Source of the DNA: Mycetocola spongiae
GTDB lineage: Bacteria; Actinomycetota; Actinomycetes; Actinomycetales; Microbacteriaceae
Length of the DNA stretch: 64,000 nucleotides
Assembly (NCBI RefSeq): GCF_020424085.1
Contig: NZ_CP080203.1
Span: forward strand, 372,001 to 436,000
Direction of reading: 5' to 3'
This document shows, piece after piece, positions 25,981 to 35,243 of the stretch; position 1 is the stretch's first letter, and every line of letters begins with the position of its first letter. The notes below the pieces were generated by a model that worked only from the letters and a program-made list of their open reading frames with translations, was not told the DNA's origin and made no database searches. Position numbers and translations under genes: made by a program.

Positions 25981-26424
25981 CTAGGCGCGCGCCGAATCCT
26001 CGGGGGCGATCACCACGCCGCGCGGCAGCCGGTCGCGGCTGAAGGTGATATCGGTATAGCCGTGCGGGGTGGGCTCACCCTCCTCATTAAGATTCACAAA
26101 CACGATCTTCTCGATGGTCAGGATCGACTTCCGCGTGAACATATTGCGCACCTCGGCACGCATCGTGAGCGAGGTGCGGCCAAACGCGGTGGCCCGCAGC
26201 CCCATCTCGATGATGTCTCCCTGGAGCGCGGAGCTGACAAAGTTAATCTCCGAGATCAGCTTGGTGACCACGTTAATATTGCCGAGCTGAAGAATCGCAT
26301 AAATCGCCGCCTCCTCGTCGATCCAGCGCAGGAGACTGCCGCCAAAGAGCGTGCCATTTGCGTTCAGATCCTCGGGGCGCACCCATTTACGCGTGCGGAA
26401 ATTAATGTCTTCGGTGCCGTGCAT
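25981..26424 (-). CDS. Acyl-CoA thioesterase (hotdog fold)
   Basis: This 147-residue YciA/BACH-type hotdog protein hydrolyses acyl-CoA thioesters. The family's N-terminal pattern is visible: NANGTLFGGSLLRWIDEEAA (about 22-41), with the active-site Asn/Asp helix, followed by the beta-strand region INFVSSALQGDIIEM. Chain-length preference cannot be inferred. The ATG at 26424 has AGGAAGCAGG upstream. Its neighbour across a divergent promoter is the Nif3-like gene. Confidence 0.9.
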   Translation of the reverse strand: MHGTEDINFRTRKWVRPEDLNANGTLFGGSLLRWIDEEAAIYAILQLGNINVVTKLISEINFVSSALQGDIIEMGLRATAFGRTSLTMRAEVRNMFTRKSILTIEKIVFVNLNEEGEPTPHGYTDITFSRDRLPRGVVIAPEDSARA

Positions 26425-26525
26425 GATGGTGTTGCCTGCTTCCTATGCCGTGATGAAGCCGTCGTGAATCCCAGTGTACGGTCCGGCGCGAGCCACGCGG
26501 GCGCGAACCAAGTACGCTAGGGAGT

Positions 26526-27344
26526 GTGAAACCTACGTTGCGCGACCTCTGTGAGGCGATCGAGAACCCGTGGCCGGCCTCCGGCGCCGAGTCCTGGGAC
26601 GCCTCGGGTCCCGTATCGGGAGATTTTGATGCGCCGATCGAGCGGGTGCTGCTGGCAGTGGATCCCGTGGCCGAGACCGTGGCCGAGGCGGTGGAATCCG
26701 GGGCCGATGTGCTCCTGACCCATCACCCGCTGCTGCTGCGCGGCGTCACGAGCGTGGCCGAGGACCGCTATAAGGGCAGCCTGATCGCCCGCCTGATTCG
26801 CGCCGACTGCGCCCTGATTGCCGCTCATACCAATGCCGATGTGGTGGAGGATGGCACCTCCGCCGTGCTCGCCCACGCCCTCGGCCTCCGCCAGATCACC
26901 CCGCTCACCGCGGGGGAAACCCCCACCCGCGGGATCGGCCGGGTGGGCACGCTCGCCGAGCCGCGCACCCTGGGACAGATCGCCCGCGAACTGGCCGTGA
27001 TTCTCCCCGCCACCGCGAGCGGCGTGCGGGGCTCGGGGGATTATGATCGCCCGATCTCGCGCGTGGCGCTGTGCGCCGGCGCGGGGGACTCCCTGCTCTC
27101 GCATCCCGAGGTGGCCTCCGCCGATCTGTATATCACCAGCGATCTGCGCCACCATCCCGCATCCGAGTTCCGTGAGCAGGCGCTGCTGGGTTCCGGCCCG
27201 GCACTGCTGGATGTCTCGCACTGGGCCAGCGAGTGGCTCTGGCTGGATACCGCCGCCGAAAACCTTCGCCGTGCACTTCCCGGAGTCTCGTTCTCCGTGA
27301 GTGACCTGCGCACCGACCCGTGGGATTTTGTCGTCACCCAGTGA
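26526..27344 (+). CDS. Nif3-like dinuclear metal-centre protein
   Basis: This 272-residue protein of the Nif3/YbgI/DUF34 family forms hexamers with a two-metal site. Ligands are His66-His67 in LLTHHPLLL and His101/Asp105 in AAHTNADV, with matching late motifs (LDVSHWASE). The biochemical role is unresolved; GTP cyclohydrolase-like and metal-insertion functions have been proposed. The start is GTG, 7 nt after a TACGCT box (leaderless type). It precedes the zinc-ribbon gene by 45 bp; the two are commonly adjacent in actinobacteria. Confidence 0.93.
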   Translation: MKPTLRDLCEAIENPWPASGAESWDASGPVSGDFDAPIERVLLAVDPVAETVAEAVESGADVLLTHHPLLLRGVTSVAEDRYKGSLIARLIRADCALIAAHTNADVVEDGTSAVLAHALGLRQITPLTAGETPTRGIGRVGTLAEPRTLGQIARELAVILPATASGVRGSGDYDRPISRVALCAGAGDSLLSHPEVASADLYITSDLRHHPASEFREQALLGSGPALLDVSHWASEWLWLDTAAENLRRALPGVSFSVSDLRTDPWDFVVTQ

Positions 27345-27389
27345 CCACAACACACCCAACGCAAAATACAACATCGTGAAAGAGAAACC

Positions 27390-28127
27390 GTGAAATCCAC
27401 CTCCGCCGCCCAGAAGAAGCTTCTCGACGCGCAGCGCATCGATAATGCCATCACCCGTGCCGTGCATCGCCGCGGAACCCTCCCGGAGATCGCGGCGCTC
27501 GCCTCGCTGACCACCGACCGCGATGCCGTGCGCGGCGGGCTCGCCCGCGACCTCGGCGTTTTTGAGGATGCCAAGACCGAGCTGGGTCGCCTGGAATCCG
27601 ATGTGCAGGTGGTTGAGGCGCGCATCGCCCGGGATAACGCCCTTATCGCCCAGAGCCAGAGCCCCGTGGCCGTGGCCGGGCTGCAGTCCGAGCTGGAATC
27701 GCTCACCCTGCGCCGCGGCATCCTGGAGGATGCCCAGCTCGAGGCCATGCAGGTCGTGGAGACCGCCGAGACCGCGCTGCGCGCGAGCCAGCAGGCCGAG
27801 GCCGAGCTCAGCTCGCAGATCAACACTGTAAACGCCAGCCGCGAGGAATCGCTGGAGGTCATCGCCGAGGAGGTATCCGCGCTGGAAAACGAGCGCGCCA
27901 ACCTCCTGATTGGCGCCGAGGAGCCCCTCATCGCCCTCTATGAGCGCATCCGCGCCAAGAACATCGTGGGTGCCGCCCTGTTCCGCGCCGGCACCTGCGG
28001 GGCCTGTAATATCGCGCTGACCGGCAATGAGCTTGCCCTCGTGCGCTCCGCCGAACTGGACGAGGTGCTGCAGTGCCCCGAGTGCACCGCGATCATGGTG
28101 CGCACCGAGGAATCCGGCCTCTGGTAG
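27390..28127 (+). CDS. Coiled-coil zinc-ribbon protein
   Basis: This 245-residue protein has a long antiparallel coiled coil (about residues 5-175). A C-terminal four-cysteine zinc ribbon uses Cys203, Cys206, Cys229 and Cys232 (TCGAC...QCPEC). This layout matches CT398/FlgZ-like zinc-ribbon proteins that may act as nucleic-acid or complex-assembly chaperones; no function is proven. It follows the Nif3-like gene and precedes RNase P RNA, an order I recall as common in related bacteria. The GTG at 27390 has GAGAAA upstream. Confidence 0.9.
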   Translation: MKSTSAAQKKLLDAQRIDNAITRAVHRRGTLPEIAALASLTTDRDAVRGGLARDLGVFEDAKTELGRLESDVQVVEARIARDNALIAQSQSPVAVAGLQSELESLTLRRGILEDAQLEAMQVVETAETALRASQQAEAELSSQINTVNASREESLEVIAEEVSALENERANLLIGAEEPLIALYERIRAKNIVGAALFRAGTCGACNIALTGNELALVRSAELDEVLQCPECTAIMVRTEESGLW

Positions 28128-28175
28128 GTCCCGCGTGGTCTCGCGGGGTCCCCAACTCAGGCTAAACTGAACGTT

Positions 28176-28547
28176 GTGAATGGGTCGGCAAGACGACCGC
28201 GGCGCCGGTAACGGCGGCGAGGAACGTCCGGGCTCCGCAGAGCAGGGCGGTGGGTAACGCCCACCCGGGGTAACCCGCGAGACAGTGCAACAGAAAATAG
28301 ACCGCCACGCGCCCCCGGGCGCGGGGTAAGGGTGAAAAGGTGGTGTAAGAGACCACCAGCGGCCGGGGTGACCCGGTCGGATCGGTAAACCTCGCCCGGA
28401 GCAAGATCAGACAGAAAACCATGGGGCTGCTCGTCCCGTTTTCGGGTAGATCGCTTGAGCCCGTCGGCAACGGCGGGCCTAGATAGATGGTCGTCCAGGA
28501 TGAGAGATCATCCCAACAGAACCCGGCGTATCAGCCGGCCCATTCAC
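28176..28547 (+). ncRNA. rnpB: RNase P RNA (class A)
   Basis: This is the catalytic RNA that matures tRNA 5' ends. Hallmarks include GAGGAACGTCCGGGCTCC, GGTAACGCCCA, ACAGTGCAACAGAAA, AGGGTGAAAAGGTGGTGTAA and GATAGATGGTCGTCC. The P1 helix pairs GTGAATGGGTCGG (28176-28188) with CCGGCCCATTCAC (28535-28547) and fixes both ends. A TAAACT box at 28163-28168 ends 7 nt before the 5' end. A decayed tandem repeat begins exactly where the RNA ends. Confidence 0.95.
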
Positions 28548-28825
28548 CTCAACCGGCCTCCGCGGACTCCGGCCAGGCCACTGCGTCATAGGCTCGGGCC
28601 ACCTCAACCGGCCTCCGCGGTCCCGGTCAGGTCACCGTGCCGCAGGCCCGGGTCACCTCAACCCGCCTCCGCGGTCCCCGGTCAGAGCACTGTGCCGTAG
28701 GCCCGGGTCACCTCAGCCGGTTCGCCTGAGCTGCCGTGATCCGATGGGATCGCCGTTCCGTAGGCCCGGGCACCCCGAACCGGGCGGCCTATCCAACCGG
28801 CGGCCCGGCCCGAAGCGTTCGGACC
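28545..28825. repeat. Decayed tandem repeat, about 55 bp unit, downstream of rnpB
   Basis: Units begin CACCTCA at 28545, 28600, 28654 and 28709, with lengths 55, 54, 55 and 62 bp; a degraded fifth starts near 28771. Each unit ends with a GGCYCGGG-like motif and holds the self-complementary core GGCCTCCGCGG. I see no reading frame conserved across the units. The rest of the gap up to ppgK is also GC-rich and non-coding. It may act as a terminator array or be a remnant element. Confidence 0.85.
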
Positions 28826-28839
28826 GTTGTTGAGTTTGC

Positions 28840-29604
28840 CTAGGCCCCCGCGGCAAATGCGGCGGCCCCGAGGATTCCCGCATTATTGCGGTGCACCGCG
28901 GGAACAATCGGCGTATCCAGCCGCAGCAGCGGCAGGAAGTGCTCGTGGCTCTTGGATACCCCGCCGCCCACGATCAGTAGATCGGGCGAGAAGAGGAATT
29001 CCAGCACCTCATAAAAACGCTGCAGGCGCGCCGCCCACTCCTCCCAGCCCAGACCCTCGCGCTCCTTCGCGGAGAAGGCCGCGCGGCTCTCGGCATCGTG
29101 GCCGTCGATCTCCAGGTGGCCCAGCTCAAAATTGGGGATGAGTACGCCGTTATAGATCGCGCCCGCGCCGATTCCCGTGCCCAGCGTGGTGACTAGGCTC
29201 AGGCCGTTGCGGCCCTTCGCCGCGCCAAACTCGGATTCGGCAAAGCCCGCGGCATCGGCATCGTTCACAAACGTGATCTCGCGGCCCAGGGCGCGGCCAA
29301 AGAGTGAGCGGGCGTCGAGCCCGATCCATTCCCGGGACACATTCGCGGCGGACATGGTGTGGCCGTCGCGGATGATCGCGGGGAACGTGACGCCGAGCGG
29401 CGCGGAATCCGCGCCGGGCCCGCCAATGCGGGACACGATTTCGGCAACCACCTCGATGATGGCATCGGGATGCCCGCCCTCGGGGGTGGCGATCTTGATT
29501 CGCTCGCTGATCAGCTCCCCGCTGTCGAGGTCCACCGAGGCACCCTTAATGCCGGTGCCGCCGATATCGATTCCAATGGCAATCCTGTGTGACGAGTGAC
29601 CCAT
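28840..29604 (-). CDS. ppgK: Polyphosphate glucokinase
   Basis: This 254-residue ROK-family enzyme phosphorylates glucose with polyphosphate (and usually ATP). The phosphate-binding motif DIGGTGIKGA lies at residues 13-22, and the second phosphate loop TTLGTGIGAGAI about 140-151. Length and motifs match PpgK of Mycobacterium and Arthrobacter rather than longer hexokinases. Its start lies 4 bp downstream of the map stop, so the two genes are cotranscribed. The gene codes for entry of glucose into glycolysis and the pentose phosphate pathway. Confidence 0.94.
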   Translation of the reverse strand: MGHSSHRIAIGIDIGGTGIKGASVDLDSGELISERIKIATPEGGHPDAIIEVVAEIVSRIGGPGADSAPLGVTFPAIIRDGHTMSAANVSREWIGLDARSLFGRALGREITFVNDADAAGFAESEFGAAKGRNGLSLVTTLGTGIGAGAIYNGVLIPNFELGHLEIDGHDAESRAAFSAKEREGLGWEEWAARLQRFYEVLEFLFSPDLLIVGGGVSKSHEHFLPLLRLDTPIVPAVHRNNAGILGAAAFAAGA

Positions 29605-29608
29605 GGCG

Positions 29609-30484
29609 CTATTTTACCGAGGGCAGCGTGAGAATATCGGCCCCACGCTCGGTGACCACCAGGGTGTGTTCAAACTGGGCCGTGAGGCTGCGATCGCGTG
29701 TGGTCACGGTCCAGTCGTCCTCCCACAGGTCCCACTCGGTGCCGCCGAGCGTCAGCATCGGCTCGATCGTGAAGACCATGCCGGGCACCATCACATCGGA
29801 ATACTGGGGAGCGGAGTCATAGTGCGGGATGATCAGGCCCGAGTGGAACGCGGCGCCCACCCCGTGCCCCGTGTAATCGCGCACCACGCCATAGCCAAAA
29901 CGCTTGGCATAGGCCTCGATTGTGCGGCCAATCACGTTCACCTCGCGGCCCGGGGCCACCGCGCGAATGCCGCGGCGCAGGGCCTCCTCGGTGCGCTCCA
30001 CGAGCAGCCGGGCCTCCTCGGAGACCGAGCCGATCAGCAGGGTGCGGTTGGTATCGCCGTGGAAGCCGTTCAGATAGGCGGTGATATCGATGTTGAGGAT
30101 ATCGCCGTCCTCAAGCACCGTGTCATCCGGGATGCCGTGGCAGATCACCTCGTTCAGCGAGCTGCACAGCGATTTGGGAAAGCCGCGATAGCCCAGGGTG
30201 GAGGGATAGGCGCCGTGCCCGATCAGGAACTCATGGGCGAGGCGATCGAGTTCATCCGTGGTCACGCCGGGCACCGCATGCTCCTCGACCAGTGCGATGG
30301 CATCGGCCGCGAGTGTGCCCGAGGCCCGGATTTTTTCCACGTCCTCGGGGCCATAAATATCGGAGCCGTTAAAGGGGGCCGGGGCCACCTTGCCCACGTA
30401 TTCGGGGCGGGCGATGGTGCGGGGGACGGCGCGCTGCGCAGAAACCGAACCGGGAATGAGGTGACCGTGAGAATCCTTAGGCAT
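29609..30484 (-). CDS. map: Methionine aminopeptidase type I
   Basis: This dimetal peptidase removes the N-terminal methionine after deformylation. The metal ligands are Asp133, Asp144, His207, Glu241 and Glu272, and His116 lies in the substrate site ([10 protein letters not shown]). The N-terminal extension of about 40 residues carries a Pro-rich PFNGSDIY-type segment typical of actinobacterial MetAPs. The ATG is 6 nt after a TAAACT box on the minus strand, so the mRNA is probably leaderless. It is cotranscribed with ppgK. Confidence 0.96.
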   Translation of the reverse strand: MPKDSHGHLIPGSVSAQRAVPRTIARPEYVGKVAPAPFNGSDIYGPEDVEKIRASGTLAADAIALVEEHAVPGVTTDELDRLAHEFLIGHGAYPSTLGYRGFPKSLCSSLNEVICHGIPDDTVLEDGDILNIDITAYLNGFHGDTNRTLLIGSVSEEARLLVERTEEALRRGIRAVAPGREVNVIGRTIEAYAKRFGYGVVRDYTGHGVGAAFHSGLIIPHYDSAPQYSDVMVPGMVFTIEPMLTLGGTEWDLWEDDWTVTTRDRSLTAQFEHTLVVTERGADILTLPSVK

Positions 30485-30518
30485 AGGATCAGTTTAGGCC
30501 CACACGAAAGGACGCAGC

Positions 30519-30704
30519 ATGGAAAAGGATCCCGCAACCCAGTACTGGTACAACATTCACACCGGCGACGTGGAAAAGGGGTATGTTTCCCCCGCCCAGG
30601 ATCGCGTCGGCCCGTTTGATACTCCCGAGGAGGCCGCACGCGCCCTCGAAAAGCTGCGCGAAAACAGCGAGCGCTGGGCGCGCGAGGAGGCAGCGGAAGA
30701 CTAG
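30519..30704 (+). CDS. Small acidic protein resembling SPOR-like methionine-aminopeptidase-adjacent proteins
   Basis: This 61-residue protein begins MEKDPATQYWYNIHTGDVEKG and has a hydrophobic core around GPFDTPEEAARALEKL. Actinobacterial relatives are often labelled SPOR-domain-like because of the DTPEEA..AL helix. No enzymatic role is known. Ribosome-binding site GAAAGGA lies 6 nt before the ATG. It is divergent from map across 34 bp and precedes glnA2 by 69 bp, so cotranscription with glnA2 is possible. Confidence 0.8.
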   Translation: MEKDPATQYWYNIHTGDVEKGYVSPAQDRVGPFDTPEEAARALEKLRENSERWAREEAAED

Positions 30705-30773
30705 GTGTGTGGCGCGGGGAATTCCACCCCGCGCACCCACTACCCTAGGAGAGAACGCAAGAAAGAGGAGCCC

Positions 30774-32129
30774 ATGGATAAGCAACGTGACTTCGTACTG
30801 CGCACCATCGAGGAGCGCGGCGTAAAATTTGTGCGCCTGTGGTTTACCGATGTTGTGGGCACGCTAAAATCCGTGGCCATCGCCCCCGCCGAGGTGGAGG
30901 GTGCGTTCACCGAGGGCCTGGGTTTTGACGGCTCCGCGATCGAGGGTATGTCGCGCCGCTATGAGTCGGATCTGCTGGCCCACCCCGATCCCTCCACGTT
31001 CCAGATTCTTCCGTGGCGCGGCGAGATTGATCCCACCGCCCGGATGTTCTGCGATATCACCACTCCCGATGGCCAGGCCGCGGGAGCCGATCCGCGCAAC
31101 GTATTAAAGCGTGCGCTCGCGCAGGCCTCGGACCGCGGCTTCACGTTTTATACCCACCCGGAAATCGAGTTCTATCTGCTGAAGTCCGCGCAGATCGGCC
31201 CCGAGGGCCCGATCCCCGTGGACTCCGCCGGCTATTTTGATAATGTCCCTGGCGGCACCGCTCATGATTTCCGTCGCCGCAGCGTGCGCATGCTGGAGGA
31301 CCTCGGCATCTCCGTGGAGTTCAGCCACCACGAGGCGGGCCCGGGGCAGAACGAGATCGATCTGCGCTATGCCGATGCCCTCGCCACCGCCGATAACATC
31401 ATGACCTTCCGCACGGTGGTGAAGGAGGTAGCGATCGAGCAGGGGGTATATGCCACGTTTATGCCCAAGCCGATGTCGCATCAGCCGGGCTCGGGCATGC
31501 ATACCCATATGTCGCTCTTCGAGGGGGATACCAACGCCTTCTATGAGGCCGGTGCGCAGTATCAGCTCTCCAAGGTGGGTCGCCAGTTTATCGCCGGCCT
31601 GCTCATGCACGCCCCCGAGATCACGGCCGTAACCAATCAGTTTGTGAACTCCTATAAGCGGCTCTGGGGTGGCGTGGCGGGCAATAATCTCTCCGAGGCC
31701 CCGAGCTATGCCTGCTGGGGTCATAACAACCGTTCCGCGCTGGTTCGGGTGCCGCTCTATAAGCCCAATAAGGGGCAGAGCGCGCGCGTGGAATACCGCG
31801 CAATCGATTCCGCGGCCAACCCCTATCTGGCCTATTCGCTGCTGCTCGCGGCGGGCCTGAAGGGTATCGAAAACGAATATGAGCTGCCGCCCGAGGCCGA
31901 GGACGATGTCTGGAGCCTGACCGATGCCGAGCGTCGCGCGCTGGGCTATGCGCCGCTCCCCGCGAGCCTGGATCACGCGATCAGCCTGATGGAGAAATCC
32001 GAGCTGGTGGCCGAGACGCTGGGTGAGCAGGTCTTTAACTACGTCCTGGCCAATAAGCGCCAGGAATGGGACGAATATCGCTCGCAGGTCACGCCCTATG
32101 AGCTGGCCAAGAATATCGAGATTCTCTAG
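30774..32129 (+). CDS. glnA2: Glutamine synthetase, GlnA2 type
   Basis: This 451-residue type I glutamine synthetase makes glutamine from glutamate and ammonia with ATP. The start MDKQRDFVLRTIEERGVKF is close to mycobacterial GlnA2. Key motifs include GFDGSAIEG, the metal-binding HPEIEFYLLK strand and GSGMHTHMS. Near residue 400 the region homologous to the adenylylation loop reads NEYELPPEAEDDV. The start ATG at 30774 has GAAAGAGGAG upstream. It is followed by glnE after 3 bp. In Mycobacterium the same glnA2-glnE pair occurs; GlnA2-type enzymes are often dispensable while GlnA1 carries most activity. Confidence 0.95.
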   Translation: MDKQRDFVLRTIEERGVKFVRLWFTDVVGTLKSVAIAPAEVEGAFTEGLGFDGSAIEGMSRRYESDLLAHPDPSTFQILPWRGEIDPTARMFCDITTPDGQAAGADPRNVLKRALAQASDRGFTFYTHPEIEFYLLKSAQIGPEGPIPVDSAGYFDNVPGGTAHDFRRRSVRMLEDLGISVEFSHHEAGPGQNEIDLRYADALATADNIMTFRTVVKEVAIEQGVYATFMPKPMSHQPGSGMHTHMSLFEGDTNAFYEAGAQYQLSKVGRQFIAGLLMHAPEITAVTNQFVNSYKRLWGGVAGNNLSEAPSYACWGHNNRSALVRVPLYKPNKGQSARVEYRAIDSAANPYLAYSLLLAAGLKGIENEYELPPEAEDDVWSLTDAERRALGYAPLPASLDHAISLMEKSELVAETLGEQVFNYVLANKRQEWDEYRSQVTPYELAKNIEIL

Positions 32130-32132
32130 CGG

Positions 32133-35100
32133 ATGGCGCGCGCGACCACCGGGCTGAGCCTCCTGGCCCGGCTCGGATTTGATGAGCTCACTCCCGCGCG
32201 CGAGGCCGTCGGCCGGCTGGCCGAGTTTGGCTGGGGCATCACGCCCGAGGACCTGGCCGGCTTTGCCGGTGCCGCCGAACCCGATTTTGCGCTCCAGACG
32301 CTGCTGCGCCTGGGGGAGGATAACCCCGAGCTGCTGGCCTCGATCGGGGCCGATCCGGTGCAGCGCGATGCCGTGATTCGGGTCTTTGGGATCTCCCGCG
32401 GGCTTGCCGAGTTCCTCCTGCGCCACCCCGATTTTTTGGAGATCCTGGCCACCCCGGTCTCGGTGCTGCCCACCGCGGGGGCGCTGCGCGATACCCTGCT
32501 GGGCGCCGTGCGGGCCAGCGCCGGTTTTTCCGCGCTGGACGAGGCCGAGGCCACCCGCGCACTGCGCGTGGCATATCGCGGCGAGGTGGTGCGAATCGTG
32601 GCCTATGACACCGCGGCGCAGGATCCGCGCGAGGTGCTGGACGCCGTGGCGTCCGCGCTCTCGGATGCCGCCGCGGCCGCCCTGGAGGCCGCCCTCGCGG
32701 TGGCCCGGACGGTGGCCTCCGATCCCCGCGGCGAGCTGCCGCGCTTCCCGCGCGAGGAGGTGGCCGCAACCCGCCTCGCGGTGATCGGCATGGGGAAAGC
32801 CGGCGCCGGTGAGCTGAATTATGTGAGCGATGTGGACGTCATCTTTGTGGCCGAGGGTCAGGAGGATCTGGGGTTGGATACCGGTCGCGCCGTGGATATC
32901 GCCACGCGCCTCGCGGTGGTTCTGATGCGCGTGATCGCCGCCACCGGAGTAGAGCCTCCGCTGTGGGAGGTGGACCCCAATCTGCGGCCCGAGGGCAAGC
33001 AGGGGGCGCTTGTGCGCAGCCTCGATTCTCACCTCGCCTATTATGAGCGCTGGGCCAAGAGCTGGGAGTTCCAGGCCCTGCTGAAAAACCGGCCGCTCGC
33101 GGGGGATGCCGAGCTCGGTGCGCGCTATCACGCCGCGATCTCCCCGCTGGTATGGGCGAGTTCCTCGCGCGATAATTTTGTGGAATCCGTGCAGCTCATG
33201 CGCGAGCGCGTGACCCAGAATATCCCCGTGGCCGATCTGCACTATCAGCTGAAGCTGGGCCCCGGGGGCCTGCGCGATATCGAGTTCACGGTTCAGCTCC
33301 TGCAGCTTGTCCACGGCTCAAGCGATGCCTCGGTCCGCCAGGGGGGAACGGTGGCAGCGCTCACCGCCCTGGCCGCCGCGGGCTATATCGGCCGCGAGGA
33401 GGCTGCCGAGTTCACCGCCGATTATCGCCTCCTGCGGGTATTGGAGCATCGCCTCCAGCTGCATCAGATGCGGCGCACCCACCTCATGCCGCGCGATGAG
33501 CAGGGCCTGCGGGTGCTGGCCCGCGGCTCGACCCTCGCGGCCACCGGAACCGATCTGGTGCAGCGCTGGGAGGCCACCAAAAACACCGTGCGGATGCTGC
33601 ACGAGCGGCTGTTTTATCGGCCACTGCTCTCGGCCGTGGCGGCACTCTCCCAGGAGGAGGTGCGGCTGAGCCCGGCCCAGGCCGAGGCGCGGCTCGCGGC
33701 AATTGGCTTCCGCGATCCCGCGGGAGCACTCGCCCATATCGCGGCCCTCACCACGGGCATCTCGCGCAGCGCCGCGATTCAGCGCCACCTGCTTCCCGTG
33801 CTGCTGCGCTGGCTCGCCGATGGGGCCGATCCCGATTATGGCCTGATTGCGTTCCGGAGGCTGAGCGAGTCCCTGGGCAATACCCACTGGTTCCTGCGCA
33901 TGGTGCGCGATTCCTCGGGCGTGGCCGAACGCCTGACCCGGGTGCTCAGTGGTTCGCGCTTTATTGGCGAACTGCTCGGGCGGATCCCGGAGGCGGCGGC
34001 CTGGCTGGAATCCGATGAGCTGTTGCGCGGACGCGGAACCGCCGCGCTCGGCGAGGAGGTGCAGGCAGTCCTGCGTCGTCACGCGCGCGCCGAGGATGCC
34101 GCCACCGCGATCCTGCGCATCCGCCGCCGCGAGGTGCTGCGCCTCGCGATGGCCTCGGTGCTCGGCATCAGCGATGTCCGCGAGATCGCCGCGGGCCTGA
34201 GCGCGATCACCGAGGTGAGTATCGGCGGCCTGCTCGCCGCCGTGCGCGCCCAGCCCGGGCTGGGCACCGCGGAGCTGGAATTTGGTGTGATTGGCATGGG
34301 CCGACTCGGGGGCGCCGAACTGGGCTTTGGCTCGGACGCGGATATCCTCTACGTCTACCGGCCGGGCACGCTGGCCCCCGCGGAGGCCGCGCGCGCCGCC
34401 GCCCGGATCGCGGCGGAGGTAAAACGCCTCGCGGTGGACCCGCGCCTCCCGCTGGATCTTGACCTGGACCTGCGCCCCGAGGGACGCAATGGCCCGGTTG
34501 TGCGCACCCTGGATTCCTATCGCGCCTATTATGCGCGCTGGTCGCTCACCTGGGAGGCCCAGGCGCTGCTGCGCGCCCGCCCGATCGCCGGGGATCTGGC
34601 GCTGTGTGAGGACTTCGCCGATCTCGCCAATCAGACCCGCTATCCGGCCGGCATCGACCGAGCGGCGCTGCGCGAGGTGCGCCGGATTAAGGCCCGCGTG
34701 GAGGGTGAACGGCTCCCCAAGGGTGCCGATCCCACCCGGCATGTGAAGCTGGGTCGCGGCTCGCTCAGCGATGTGGAGTGGCTGGTGCAGGTACTGCAGC
34801 TGGAACACGGACACGCGCTTCCAGCACTGCGCACCACGAGCACCCTGGACGCCCTCCTGGCCGCGCGCGATCACGGCTTTATGGACTCCGAGGACGAGGA
34901 GGTGCTCCGCGAGGCGTGGATCCTGTCCTCGCGTGTGCGCTCCGCGATGACGCTGTGGCTAAACCGCACCACCGATGTGCTGCCCGTGGACCGCGGCCAG
35001 TTGGAGGGCATCGCGCGCATCCTGGAATATCCCGCGGGATCGGCCACTGAGCTGGAACAGGACTATCTGCGCACCACCCGCCGCGCCCGCGCCGTATTTG

Positions 35101-35135
35101 AGCGCCTGTTTTATGACGCCCCGGGCGAGGCCTAG
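32133..35135 (+). CDS. glnE: Glutamine synthetase adenylyltransferase/adenylyl-removing enzyme
   Basis: This bifunctional 1000-residue protein adds AMP to and removes AMP from a tyrosine of glutamine synthetase, tuning it to nitrogen supply. It has two nucleotidyltransferase domains. The first (about 217-239) has GAGELNYVSDVDVIFV, and the second (about 719-739) GGAELGFGSDADILYV; both keep the GxxxLxxxSDxD core. It starts 3 bp after glnA2, so the two are translationally coupled. Its likely target is GlnA1, whose adenylylation loop has a tyrosine (see 42.4-43.8 kb). A PII protein is not in the window. Confidence 0.96.
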   Translation: MARATTGLSLLARLGFDELTPAREAVGRLAEFGWGITPEDLAGFAGAAEPDFALQTLLRLGEDNPELLASIGADPVQRDAVIRVFGISRGLAEFLLRHPDFLEILATPVSVLPTAGALRDTLLGAVRASAGFSALDEAEATRALRVAYRGEVVRIVAYDTAAQDPREVLDAVASALSDAAAAALEAALAVARTVASDPRGELPRFPREEVAATRLAVIGMGKAGAGELNYVSDVDVIFVAEGQEDLGLDTGRAVDIATRLAVVLMRVIAATGVEPPLWEVDPNLRPEGKQGALVRSLDSHLAYYERWAKSWEFQALLKNRPLAGDAELGARYHAAISPLVWASSSRDNFVESVQLMRERVTQNIPVADLHYQLKLGPGGLRDIEFTVQLLQLVHGSSDASVRQGGTVAALTALAAAGYIGREEAAEFTADYRLLRVLEHRLQLHQMRRTHLMPRDEQGLRVLARGSTLAATGTDLVQRWEATKNTVRMLHERLFYRPLLSAVAALSQEEVRLSPAQAEARLAAIGFRDPAGALAHIAALTTGISRSAAIQRHLLPVLLRWLADGADPDYGLIAFRRLSESLGNTHWFLRMVRDSSGVAERLTRVLSGSRFIGELLGRIPEAAAWLESDELLRGRGTAALGEEVQAVLRRHARAEDAATAILRIRRREVLRLAMASVLGISDVREIAAGLSAITEVSIGGLLAAVRAQPGLGTAELEFGVIGMGRLGGAELGFGSDADILYVYRPGTLAPAEAARAAARIAAEVKRLAVDPRLPLDLDLDLRPEGRNGPVVRTLDSYRAYYARWSLTWEAQALLRARPIAGDLALCEDFADLANQTRYPAGIDRAALREVRRIKARVEGERLPKGADPTRHVKLGRGSLSDVEWLVQVLQLEHGHALPALRTTSTLDALLAARDHGFMDSEDEEVLREAWILSSRVRSAMTLWLNRTTDVLPVDRGQLEGIARILEYPAGSATELEQDYLRTTRRARAVFERLFYDAPGEA

Positions 35136-35243
35136 CCCGGGGGTGCGTATTCCCCGCCGCTCCGGGCCTGCCCGGCCGCGGATTCACCCCGCTGCGCGGC
35201 CCCGTCGGCGCGGCGCGCCCCGCGATAATGGGAGAATGGAGCC

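Noticed and set aside
28545-28825. CRISPR array or protein-coding repeat
   Set aside because: There are no spacers between units and no shared open frame; it is a decayed tandem repeat.
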